From assembly GCA_033439765.1 (NCBI GenBank), contig JAULSN010000001.1:62001-126000 (forward strand): a stretch of 64,000 nt of DNA, read 5' to 3'. Made by a program: the position numbers and the translations under genes. The stretch is from Lasiosphaeria ovina (Eukaryota; Ascomycota; Sordariomycetes; Sordariales; Lasiosphaeriaceae). This document shows positions 48,101 through 57,482 of the stretch, piece after piece. Each line of letters opens with the position of its first letter. The first letter of the stretch is position 1. The notes under the pieces are model-generated. The model made no database searches, was not told where the DNA came from, and worked only from the letters and a program-made list of their open reading frames with translations.

Positions 48101-48166
48101 CCGGCCCGTCGGTTTCACGATCCCCTGCAGTCACTCGATAACACATAAGAAGCTCACCCTCACTCC
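45113..48166. other. Intergenic stretch of 3 kb
   Basis: No gene could be supported. A 72-codon minus-strand frame at 45647-45865 has an ATG and even codon use but no family likeness and is left out. The right part (from about 47250) is probably the long promoter and leader of the zinc-cluster gene; it includes CT-rich and CA-rich words near 47640-47700 and 47990-48010. Confidence 0.4.
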
Positions 48167-49922
48167 ATGACCCATCTGACGACACGGGGTCAGGATTCCC
48201 TCGGTCCAGTCCCAACCGACCTTCCATCGCTGGCTCTTTCTCTCCATTGCTTCCAATTCCAGTCCCGGGCAACCCCGGCCCTAGCCCAAGCGCACACGCC
48301 TCTTGGCCGCCACCCGCGCACCAAGGCCAAGCTTACGCCCCAGGAGAAGGAGAAAGTGAGCGAGGTCCGACGTCGGCGTGCCTGTCTGAGGTGTCGAGTC
48401 TTGAAAATCCAGGTGAGTAAGCCGAGTCGGGCGAGTCATTCTCTCGGCTCCAGAGCGCCAACAATCCCGTCTGTAGTGCTCCAACGGAAACCCCTGTCAA
48501 CCCTGTTTACGATCTGCTGTCAAGGGAGTCGAGAGGAAGGTTCTCTCATTCTGCTACTGCGTGCGAACGCGATTTTCCGACGTCAACATCTTCCTTGGTC
48601 CCGCTCAGGCCGAGGCCGCAGTCAGCATGCAGCTCGAGACGGTTCTGTCGAGGATGAGCGGTCTGCTCGCCAGGATCGCCACGCCTGCCGAGTTCACCTT
48701 CAACTCTAGCCCGGAAAACTTCAACGAGACGCTGGTTTCATGGCTCATGGATCCGGCTTTCAACTTGCCCGACGGCAGCATCGTCGGCCTGTGTTGCTCC
48801 AGTCTGCTCTCGCTGCAGTTCCGGGACGAGGCCGGTGGCGGAGACGGCTTCATCACAGAGTTCCGCCGTTTCCTCCTCGCCACGTCACTGGTGCACAGCG
48901 GCTGGCACGGCGACAGGAACATCCGGCAGCGAGATCTCTGTGCCGTAAGCCACATGTCGGGCCACCGCCTGATGAAGCAGCTTGACCGCGTCTTGACTCC
49001 GCAGTTCCTCGCCAAGTGCGGCCGCGAGTCGTGCCAGGTTCTGTTTCTGATGGTGTTGGGCGTCGTGCTGGCCGTGGGCTATTCGTCTGCTCACACGACG
49101 GACTCGCCGACATTTCCACCCCAGATGCTCAGCGTCGAGTTCCAGCAGAGTCCCACGCTCTGGCTGGTCATGAAGGAACACCTGTGCCAGATGCTCGCCC
49201 ATCACCTGATTTTTCTCGGATCTCTGCTGGGTATCAGGCTCGAAACGGGTCTTGAGCAGCGACTCATCGACACGGCCGCCAGAAGGTGGAACAAAATGGA
49301 GGCGTATGCATGGGCCGACGCGACAGGACTTTCAGAGAACCAAGAGCTTGGCTATGCGTCTAGTTCAGGTTCATGCCCAATCCGGTCTTCTGTAAGGCAT
49401 AGAGGACCAAAAATGGCTCACGAAGAAGACGAAAACACGCAGTACTGGGAAGAACCGCCACCAGCACCACCGGCTTCAGACCCCCCGCCACCGTTTATAC
49501 CAATCCACCTGCCCGAAGCAGCTCAGTTCCAGCCGCAGTACATGGACCAGTGGTCGGAAAATCCGCAGTCATATCTCTCCATGACCGACGAACCCGAGAG
49601 CTACTATACCGAGCCGTCCGTCCCGGAGGAGCCGGGCCAAGGGATGTCGACGCCGTTGCCAAAAGCTTATACGGAACCGACTCTCCGGCAGAATGGTGCG
49701 TGATTTGTTTTTATTTCCATCGAATTGTCATAGATTCATCAAATTTATTCATCCTGGAAAACTCACATTCGGATTGCAGGACCCGCCTTGCCGCGAGAGG
49801 TAAAGAGACGATCGATGTGGGTCGTCCGGACAGTCGACGCCGGCCCTGAGCGCGGACACATCAATGTGCGAGCTCGGTTACGAGGAAGCGGACAGTCCGG
49901 CGGCTTCAGATCTTTCGTTTGA
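48167..49922 (+). CDS. Zinc-cluster transcription factor-like protein with extended last loop
   Basis: Three exons, 48167-48412, 48477-49695 and 49780-49922, give 535 residues. After a basic leader (KAKLTPQEKEKVSEVRRRR) the cluster reads C73-x2-C76-x6-C83-x5-C89-x2-C92, then a long 15-residue loop to C108 and C110. This is a fungal variant of the Zn2Cys6 domain, not the canonical spacing. Intron 1 (64 nt) cuts the cluster just before the third Cys. The helical middle part (about 130-370) has no clear motif; it is followed by a Pro-rich stretch (EEPPPAPPASDPPPPF) and an acidic/Tyr region. Intron 2 (GTGCGT donor, TTGCAG acceptor) leads to a basic tail ending SFV; without it the protein would stop at 49703. 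The start is uncertain since the leader before residue 50 is low complexity. A DNA-binding regulator is likely; targets unknown. Confidence 0.75.
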
Positions 49923-50604
49923 TGTTATGAATTACTTTGTGTTGTCGTGGTTTTAATGATCTTTTTCACGGCGTTTTCTCTTTGGGCATAGATTGGGGAG
50001 GCGCATGGTTATGGGTGCTGCTGTTTTCTTTTCCGTACCTTACTTATCACGACATGATGACTATGACAGAGGCTGGGGTTTCGTTTAGCATATTTGGCCA
50101 GTTAGCATACGGTAGAGGCCCGGAACATTTCATGGCGCAGCGACTGATGGAGCAATCAATTCGGTCTCTGATTTATCCGGGTTTCCTGTCTTTGAAGTCT
50201 TGGGAAAGATTTGAACAAAGTTTGTGTGTTTTTCTTCAAGACGAAAAAAGATAGAAAATAAATGTGGGAGTTTGTGAGCATAATTAACGAATAAGAAGAT
50301 TAGTTAGGTAGGATTTCAGCGCTTAAGCGTAGTGCGATTAGAAAGAAGCTGAGAAGGCCTGGATTCGGTAATTTGTTTTTTTTTTATGTTCTCCTTCCCC
50401 TTTCATGTTGTACGTCCAACTTTCAAGAAGAAGAATATATGTCGATTCAGGTGAATATCCTCTTGGATTACTCGATAAGAATCGTTGTCACTTTAGCCTG
50501 TCATATTTAAACACCTATGTCCCTATCAAATACGGCTACAAAGGACTACAGCAATTCCAGCATCCTTCACAGGAAGTCTTAAAGAACTATAAATGAAAAA
50601 TGGG
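49923..50604. other. Convergent 3' flanks
   Basis: Between the ends of the zinc-cluster gene and the ankyrin gene. AT-rich with a T9 run near 50375-50384; AATAAA-like words near 50255-50262 fit the end of the plus-strand transcript. No gene seen. Confidence 0.4.
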
Positions 50605-52827
50605 TCACTCAATATATACTGTCGCACCTGCCCGAGCCATGGAATCCGAATCAATAAATAGCGGTTGAGGGTTGGGTATCTGAGATGGAAGCCCGTATGC
50701 AAGGGTTGTGTTCAAGGAAGAAACTCGAGTTTGTATTTCGAGAAGCAGTGCAGCAACTTGCGAGTGACCGTGATGTGAGGCATAGTTGAGAGGGGTGCGG
50801 TTCTTGACTTTACACATGGTGAATATGCCGCCGTCGACGCGGAAGCCCAGCAGACGGCATGTGTCCATGTTGCCCACGATTGCCGCATGGTGCAATGGCG
50901 CCTTCCCATCTGCGTCGGTCAAACTGGCATCGATGCTATCGACCCGTAGCAGAGCTCGCAACACGTCTGATGCTTGCTCGCGCCGACTTGCAGCGGCAAT
51001 GGCCAGGGGCGTCCTGCCTTGATCGTTCTGCTTGTTGATGGAGTTGGCGCACTTTGGGAGTAGCTCTTCAACCACCGCCACACTCATCTTGTCGACGGCC
51101 AGGTGCAAGGCGGTTTCTCTCATGTCGTTCTCGGCGTTGAAGTTGACATCTGGGTGACTTAGAAACGGTTGGTGGCTGCCTTCCGAGCCCCATCGCACCG
51201 CAGACATCAAGGCTGTGTTTCCGCTCAAGGTCTTTATGTTGACGTTAGTTCTGGGGTTTCCCAAAAGAAGACGAGTGACACCAGTATGGCCTTTTCGAGC
51301 GGCGTAATCGAGTGGCGTCCGGCAACACATGTCCCTATGGTTGATATTTGCATTGTAGGCTAATAACTCCCGGCATATTACCTCCTCTCCAATGGCAGCG
51401 GCATAGTGAAGTGGAGTACATCCTGTAAGAGTTTCCTCATCGGGATCGAAGCTGGCCTTCAAAAAGGCAGCGACAACATCGATAAGTCTGTATTGTGTGG
51501 CAAGATGAATGGCCGATCGGCCAATTTCGTCAGGATTGTCGAAGGCCTCTTCGTAATAATTAGTGATGGCTTCGACCAGTCTAGAGCGTCCTACTGAGCC
51601 CAGGCTATAATATCCCGCAGTGTGGTCGCGGCGACTGAGCTGCTCTAGAACAACATGGAGGACAGAAGACCCGAGACAATCGCGCCGGTTCCAATTGCCC
51701 TTTTCCAAATACAGCAGTGGCGATACGAAATCGATCCTGTCGAAAATGAACGGGTTATTTAATATCGATTTGTGACGACAGAAAGAACCGGTAAGCTCTG
51801 GCGGAAGGTTGGCGACGGATTTCCGAAATGCGTCACACAACTCAAAATACACCATCTCATTCGAGCCAGGTGCCTCGAAAACCCCGCCTGGACCTGTCCA
51901 AGCGAGCAGTGTCTCCTGTAAAAGCGATGCTGGACCGAATTCGTTTTCCGCACGCATGTCAAGGATGACGTTGGAGGCTGCGGCGATCTTGCTGTCACAG
52001 TCTTCATAGTCGCGGTCACGACTAACCGGCAAGTCGGTGACTTCCAAGATGGACTTTCTGAGGATGGTCTTTTCGAGCTTGGCATGAAGGTCACTGCGGG
52101 TCGAGAGTGCGGCTATTCGAGCGGTGATAGCGTCGCAAAGGCGACGAGAAAAGTGCGAGGCGGAATAGTTAAAGCTCTCGAGTTCCTCACTGCCACCGAA
52201 CCCTGGGAATATCTCTTCTAGTTCGATCACCCAGAGCGCTGACCTGGCAGCTGCGCGAGAGTAAACCTTGTAGAGGCTAATGGCGTCGGCTCTGCACAAT
52301 GTTTAATTAAATCATGAACTTGCGTCACGTCGATTCAGAACTCACTCACAGTTGGGTCAAACTCCAGGTGGCAGCAGGAAGCTGGGTTTCCGCACCCGCA
52401 CCCGCATCCGCGTTCATATCCACATCAATTTGGTGGATAGGAGTTACTGGGGAGGGAGGGGATGTGGGATGCGCAATGGCAATGCCACCCGGCTCTGGTG
52501 CCGGGCTGACGCCGCGGCGCGTAGCTCTCTTGCGTGTGCTGGGAGAGCAATCGAACCCCTTGTACTCGCAGCGCTGACACTTCTCAGGCCATACTCGGGT
52601 TTGCGGTTCGCACTTGGCCGCTTTTTGTTAACCAACAGCCCCGAAAGCCACGGGATTCGGAACTGCATGGAGAACAGGGTGAGGGGTGCGAAAAAAGAAT
52701 GCTTGAAGGTAATTAATCGACTCTGGCTCACCTTTTGTTTATCCTTACGGCAAAAGCTGCACTTGAACTGGTCCAGCTTGCCTCGCGGCTTTTTTTTGCG
52801 TTGGGAGAGTTGGGATTCGGTATCCAT
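50605..52827 (-). CDS. Zn2Cys6 zinc-cluster / ankyrin-repeat fusion protein
   Basis: Three exons, 52732-52827, 52350-52612 and 50605-52291, give 681 residues. Exon 1 encodes a basic start (QRKKKPRGKLDQFKC). Exons 1-2 together form a canonical C-x2-C-x6-C-x10-C-x2-C-x6-C cluster at residues 23-54 (CSFCRKDKQK/C, then KCQRCEYKGFDC), with the intron just before the third Cys. A Pro/Thr linker follows (SPAPEPGG...TSPPSPVTP). Exon 3 has a helical middle region without known motif and then about eight ankyrin repeats (about residues 370-650), for example GCTPLHYAAAIGEEVICREL and RETALHLAVDK. The acceptor of intron 1 is AAG, weaker than CAG, but phase and domain continuity support it. The protein may bind DNA and partners at once, or the cluster may act only in protein binding. 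Function unknown. Confidence 0.82.
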
Positions 52828-53595
52828 AGATGATGACGGGGTTTCTTGGCGGCGGGTTGAGAGTTATGTCGACACTGGAGCACGCGCACAATTGGACCGC
52901 CTAGTATCAGGTAATTACGTCCAAGATTCCTCTGTGCGTCACCGCAGCGAAGAGCCGTGACTAAAATTTGGGAAGAAAAACTGGGCACAGATAACGGGGT
53001 TGATGGGACGGGGAAGGAATGGCCAGACGCCAGAGAGCTGGAATCAATTAGGTATGGGATATTGGATAATATTGACAACGATGCGATGAACTTGCGATGT
53101 AATTGGAAGGTGCGACCTTTTGCGACAGATCGAGCCGGCCACTTCTTTTTGGTCTTTCTGTCAAATCTATGACGCGATTTTATTGGCCTAGCCAAGGCCA
53201 AGCCAAACCCCATGTCCAATCATTTCTTAATCGCACTTCATCGCACGCCCATGCTGAAGGCGCAGCAGCGCTTGGTCGAATTAGGACAGATGCCAAGGTC
53301 GTCGCCATCGCACTTTCGAGTCCAAGTGCGCAGAACGACAAGGGTTGGGAATGACCAAGGGTTATATCTGCAGTAGGGGGATATAGAATAACTAGGGAGC
53401 GCAACCCTTACTGTGAAGTTATTGAGTGTCAAGTTAGTTTGAGCCAAAACAAGATACGAATACCTGAGGCACCTAAGTACGGTCGTAGGTACGGAACCTA
53501 CGTGACCCCAGGACGAATACCTAGCGGTCGCCAGCACTTCCTAAGGTACTCGACTTTTCGCGTTTCAAGGCTCCCACGCACAATAACCAAAACCA
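52828..53595. other. Divergent upstream region
   Basis: Between the starts of the ankyrin fusion gene and the small membrane protein gene; no coding signal recognised. Confidence 0.35.
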
Positions 53596-54051
53596 ATGGC
53601 ACCCGCCAAGTCCATCGCCGGCCGTGACCATGGCCCGGGCACGTCTACCAGCGCAGTCGAGTCTAGTCAAGCTCTCGGTGCTCCCCTTGCCGAATCACCG
53701 CCAGACAGCGGCCCAGGGTTGACATCGCCTCAGTCTAATACAATCCAAGCCATGGTCTTTGGCATCATCGCCTCGTTTTTTGCCCTCGCCGCACTGTACT
53801 TTGCCTATCGCCAATTGCAAACAACGTGGCATCAAAACCGGCATGAACAGGTGATTGAGATTCCCGCCCACCGCTGTCGGCCGAGCGCACGCAACAAGAG
53901 ACATGTCGAGTCACTGGCTGCTGGCGAACAAATCCAGTCGCCCCACTACATTCTTATTTCCTGGCAGTCATTTTCGGTTCAACAGTATGTGCACTCCAAT
54001 TTCTTCCTTCATCCGCTCTCCGGCACAAGACACGCAAAGGGGATGGAATAA
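53596..54051 (+). CDS. Small single-span membrane protein, unknown function
   Basis: Start at 53596 has the context CCAATGGC. The first 50 residues are Ser/Pro/Gly-rich and hydrophilic. One strong span follows (IQAMVFGIIASFFALAALYF, about residues 51-70) with a basic flank (YRQLQTTWHQNRHEQ) that would face the cytosol. After about residue 85 the sequence loses protein-like character, and a GTGATT at 53851 may start an intron. The true C-terminus may therefore differ from the unspliced end given. No family name can be given; similar short tail-type membrane proteins are common in ascomycetes. Confidence 0.5.
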   Translation: MAPAKSIAGRDHGPGTSTSAVESSQALGAPLAESPPDSGPGLTSPQSNTIQAMVFGIIASFFALAALYFAYRQLQTTWHQNRHEQVIEIPAHRCRPSARNKRHVESLAAGEQIQSPHYILISWQSFSVQQYVHSNFFLHPLSGTRHAKGME

Positions 54052-54949
54052 TCAGATTGCCAAGACTACCTAGGTACCTAGTCTAATTAAATCTTACAGA
54101 GTGCCAATGCAAACCGGTTAGAATAAGTCAAGACAAATACCATTGTTCAAGGAGCTCTAGCTGCCACGGCGGGGTTTGCCTGTTCCGTGGATTTCTATGC
54201 AAGCCTGGTTCTCAATAGAATTCAAGTCTAATTAATTAGAGGATCTGATCGTCTTAATACGTCCTCGTGACAGAACTTTGGACTAAATCTCAATTGATTT
54301 CGTTGCTTCCTAACCACTAAACTCATAGCCCAGCATAGCCTGTTGAGTAGGTACCTAGGCTGTAATATCTGATACTGGCTGTAAATCGGCGGTTTCGAAC
54401 AGCAACCCGCTCCCTGTTAACGTTGTCAGCGCAGCGGAACAAAGCCAGGCTGATGTGCCAAGAGTGCTTTGGAGCTTCCAATCGGTAGGCTTGCCGAGCT
54501 CTGGCTGTGTCCCCGGCGCGAGGGCTCGCCAGGGTTCTTTGTTCGATCGCAGCCGAGTTGAACACCTATAGTCTCCATTGCACAAACAACAAACACCACA
54601 AGGAGGATTGTTCAAGTGTTACCAGCACCTGTGCCCTGCACAGCATGTCTGTAAGCTAACATGGAGGGCCACCATGTACACTAACTGGTACAGCATGCCT
54701 GTAAGTTCACACGGAGGGCTGAGATGGAGAGTATTATACTCGTCGGCCGCGGGGGCCAGACTCGGGCCTTGATCCGGTGTCTGGACCTGAAGCACATGAC
54801 ATCCCCCCATCACGCAGACCAAAAATCCTTTCCTTGGATGCCATTGTCTCCCACCGATTACTGTCACGTTGGAGCTATTGTCCTCGCAGGACGCGGAACT
54901 GTTTCGCAAACCCCTTCCGACCAAAACCAAAACCAGAGTCGGAGCAAGC
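54052..54949. other. Upstream region of the GT2 gene
   Basis: No gene recognised. Holds a pair of imperfect 29-bp direct repeats (separately listed) and a CTACCTAGGTACCTAG word near 54065-54080. Confidence 0.4.
54641..54719 (+). repeat. Two imperfect 29-bp direct repeats
   Basis: CAGCATGTCTGTAAGCTAAC and CAGCATGCCTGTAAGTTCAC, each followed by a near-copy of ATGGAGGGC, start at 54641 and 54691 (50-bp spacing). Most differences are C/T transitions. They lie 230-310 bp before the GT2 start codon, in the presumed promoter or leader. Confidence 0.6.
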
Positions 54950-56455
54950 ATGGTTAAAAATAACCGCCCACGCAAGGCAAGTCAGTCCAGACCTACCCTT
55001 TGCAAGTCTACTCGCGGCACTAGCCTCAAGCAGCAGGCCTCCCTGAGCATGGCGAAAGGCAATCCTCACTCTAACAAGCTCGTCGGGGCTACTAACCTTC
55101 TTGGCACCTTGTTAGTCGGCATGCTCCTCCACACAGCCGTGGCATACCTCGCCGGAAACGACAGTTGGGCATATTGGTTCCTCGTTCTCTTCACCTGGCG
55201 ATACCTGCGCCTGGTCATCAACCTTGCTGGCTTTTGGAGCTACCAAGCGTCGCCAAGGCCGCCCATACTCGCCACCCGCACTTACACGCCAAACAAGGAC
55301 GTCACAGTCATCGTCCCAACCATCGAACCCGGCCAGGAGTTCGAGGACTGCGTGCTGTCGATTGCACGAAACAACCCGGCCAAGATCATCATCGCCACGG
55401 TAGGCGATGTGCTCCGTACCAAGGTGTTGGCGGCCATCAAGCCTGTGGGGGAGGTATACCAAGACACCAAGTTCGAGGTTTTGACGACATATGTGCCAAA
55501 CAAGAGAGCGCAGGTGGCCAACGCTGCGCGCGCGGTCAAGACGAACATCACCGTCATGGTCGACGACCACGTCTTCTGGGGGCACAAGATGCTCGAGTCG
55601 CTGCTCCTCCCGTTTGAGGAGGACGCGGGCGTCGGCCTAGTCGGCACCAACAAGCGGGCGCGACGCGTGGACGGACTAGGCACGTGGCAGCGCATCTGGA
55701 ACACGCTCGGAGCGCTGTACCTGGAGCGCCATAATTTTGAGATTCGGGCGACCAACACCGTCGACGGCGGCGTCTTTGTCGTGTCGACACGCACGTGCGC
55801 CATCCTGACCGACATTTTGCAGCACGACGATTTCCTGCCAGGCTACGAGAACGAGAGGTTCTTGTTCGGCTGGCTCGGGCCCCTCAGCCCCGACGACGAC
55901 AACTACGTCACGCGCTTCGTCGTGCGCCACAACCTCAGCATTAAGATCCAGTACACGCCCGACGCCCTCATGGAGACGACGGTCGGCGTGGCCTTCCCGC
56001 CCTGCCGAAAGTTTCTCGGCCAGTGCCGCCGCTGGTCCCGCACGACGTGGCGATCCAACGCTTGCAGCCTGTTCACGGACCGCTCCGTCTATATCAGCCA
56101 GCCCTACTGCGTCTACGCCGTCTTCCTGACCTCGTTGACCAACTTTGCCGCCGTCATCGACCCGGCGCTGGTATACCTACTAAAGCAGTCGCTGTGGTTT
56201 GCGGCCTATCCACGGCTCGTCATGGGCAGTCTGGCCGCCTGGATCCTGTTTTCGAAGGCGGTCAAGGTCTTCGCCTACTTCCGGCGGCACCCACAGGATA
56301 TCTGGCTGTTCCCGGTCCAGGTGTGTTGGGGCTACTTCCATAGCCTGATCAAGCTTTGGGCGCTGCTCACCTTCTGGGACGGCGCGTGGAGCGGTCGAGA
56401 CCTCAGCGCGGTTCCCGTTGACAAGGGCCTCAAGAGCCAGTCTATATCGCCGTAA
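54950..56455 (+). CDS. GT2-family membrane glycosyltransferase (processive synthase type)
   Basis: An intronless gene of 501 residues from the ATG at 54950; an in-frame ATG at 55049 is the alternative. Order: a basic leader, two N-terminal spans (LLGTLLVGMLLHTAVAYLAG; WFLVLFTWRYLRLVINL), then a GT-A catalytic domain (VTVIVPTIEPGQEFEDCVLS). Its acidic motifs are MVDDHVFWG near residue 205 and SPDDDNYVTR near 314, followed by QCRRWSRTTWR (QxxRW type) near 355. C-terminal spans follow. The motif set is that of hyaluronan/chitin/cellulose-synthase-like enzymes which use UDP-sugars and export the chain. A fungal GT2 of this type is known to be needed for hyphal growth on surfaces in Zymoseptoria and Fusarium; orthology here is inferred from overall form. 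Product polymer unknown. Confidence 0.88.
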   Translation: MVKNNRPRKASQSRPTLCKSTRGTSLKQQASLSMAKGNPHSNKLVGATNLLGTLLVGMLLHTAVAYLAGNDSWAYWFLVLFTWRYLRLVINLAGFWSYQASPRPPILATRTYTPNKDVTVIVPTIEPGQEFEDCVLSIARNNPAKIIIATVGDVLRTKVLAAIKPVGEVYQDTKFEVLTTYVPNKRAQVANAARAVKTNITVMVDDHVFWGHKMLESLLLPFEEDAGVGLVGTNKRARRVDGLGTWQRIWNTLGALYLERHNFEIRATNTVDGGVFVVSTRTCAILTDILQHDDFLPGYENERFLFGWLGPLSPDDDNYVTRFVVRHNLSIKIQYTPDALMETTVGVAFPPCRKFLGQCRRWSRTTWRSNACSLFTDRSVYISQPYCVYAVFLTSLTNFAAVIDPALVYLLKQSLWFAAYPRLVMGSLAAWILFSKAVKVFAYFRRHPQDIWLFPVQVCWGYFHSLIKLWALLTFWDGAWSGRDLSAVPVDKGLKSQSISP

Positions 56456-57131
56456 TTTGAGAGCTAACCAAATGAAAAGAAAAGATGGGAAGGATGGGAA
56501 GGAAAACATGCAGGAGCATGATGGTTGGGTTATGACCTTTTCAGTAGCAAAACATGCAGGAGCATGATGGTTTGGGGTATGACCTTTTCAGTAGCTAGGC
56601 CTAGACATAGATAGGGCAACCAGGAATCAATTAGGATAATTAAGGAACAAACTTACTCATGTTGTCACAAAGTGAAATAAACGTATTAAAAAAAAAACAC
56701 CCCTCCTCGTATAATGGGGCTAACTGAGCTAACATAATCAAACCTCAGAGGCACGGAGCACGGCGGAAGAGTTCCCAACTTCCGCTGATAATAGAATACA
56801 ATCATCGTTTCCTTTCTTGACTTGACTACCTGTTTATCTCAGCACACATAATTAGAGGCGCAATTACTCTAGGCGTTGTTCATAATCGTAATTAATCCTA
56901 GATGGTATAAATAATTATAACGTTAGATGAAACCCAAAAAAAGGGTGACCCTCGATGAAATCAGAACAATGTTACAGAGAGTTCCTTACAACCCCGGGTC
57001 TCTTATCCGTTGCAGATCATATAATAAATACTGAGAGCAATGGGTGGGGTGGTTAGGATGAAGGCGCTGTTGTAGGGTCGAGTGTTAGTTGGATCACCTT
57101 GTTCATGTTTGGAGCGAATTACTAGAACTAG
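56456..57131. other. 3' flank of the GT2 gene up to the retroelement insertion
   Basis: AT-rich flank holding the tandem duplication listed next and an A9 run near 56689-56698. No gene recognised. Confidence 0.4.
56503..56595. repeat. 46-47-bp tandem duplication in the 3' flank of the GT2 gene
   Basis: Two head-to-tail copies start AAAACATGCAGGAGCATGAT at 56503 and 56549 and both end CCTTTTCAGTAGC. They differ by about one inserted base and a few changes (TTGGGTTATG against TTTGGGGTATG). Probably within the 3' UTR of the GT2 transcript. Confidence 0.85.
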
Positions 57132-57136
57132 GTTCT
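57132..57136. repeat. Target-site duplication, left copy
   Basis: GTTCT directly before the left LTR; the same five bases follow the right LTR at 63380-63384. Five base pairs is the usual duplication length for Ty1/copia integrase. Confidence 0.9.
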
Positions 57137-57382
57137 TGTTGGAATCACCAGGGTACCGGTACTGGAATCAACAGGTGCGCTGCGCGCCGTAAGCTGGTGG
57201 TTCAAGTGATGGATTCGTTGTGTGTGTTCTATCTATCTGTTCCCCTGAGCGGGCCGTTCCAGATATCTGGGCCTGCGCCACCATAGCCACGGTGTGGCTA
57301 AGTCGCAGAGCCGTGGCGCCACCACAGCCACAGTGCGGCTGAGCCGCAGAGCCCCTTGACTTATATGCGCGTTATTCCAACA
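57137..57382 (-). repeat. 3' LTR of the copia element
   Basis: Begins TGTTGGAAT and ends ATTCCAACA, a perfect 9-bp terminal inverted repeat with TG...CA ends. It matches the other LTR base for base as far as I can read. Confidence 0.95.
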
Positions 57383-57482
57383 CTGGAAAAACCTCTCTTT
57401 TGAGGCTGGAAAAACGCGCTACAGATATATATACATATACACTTCGAAAAGGGACGAATACACTTCTTCCACCCGGCCTCTC

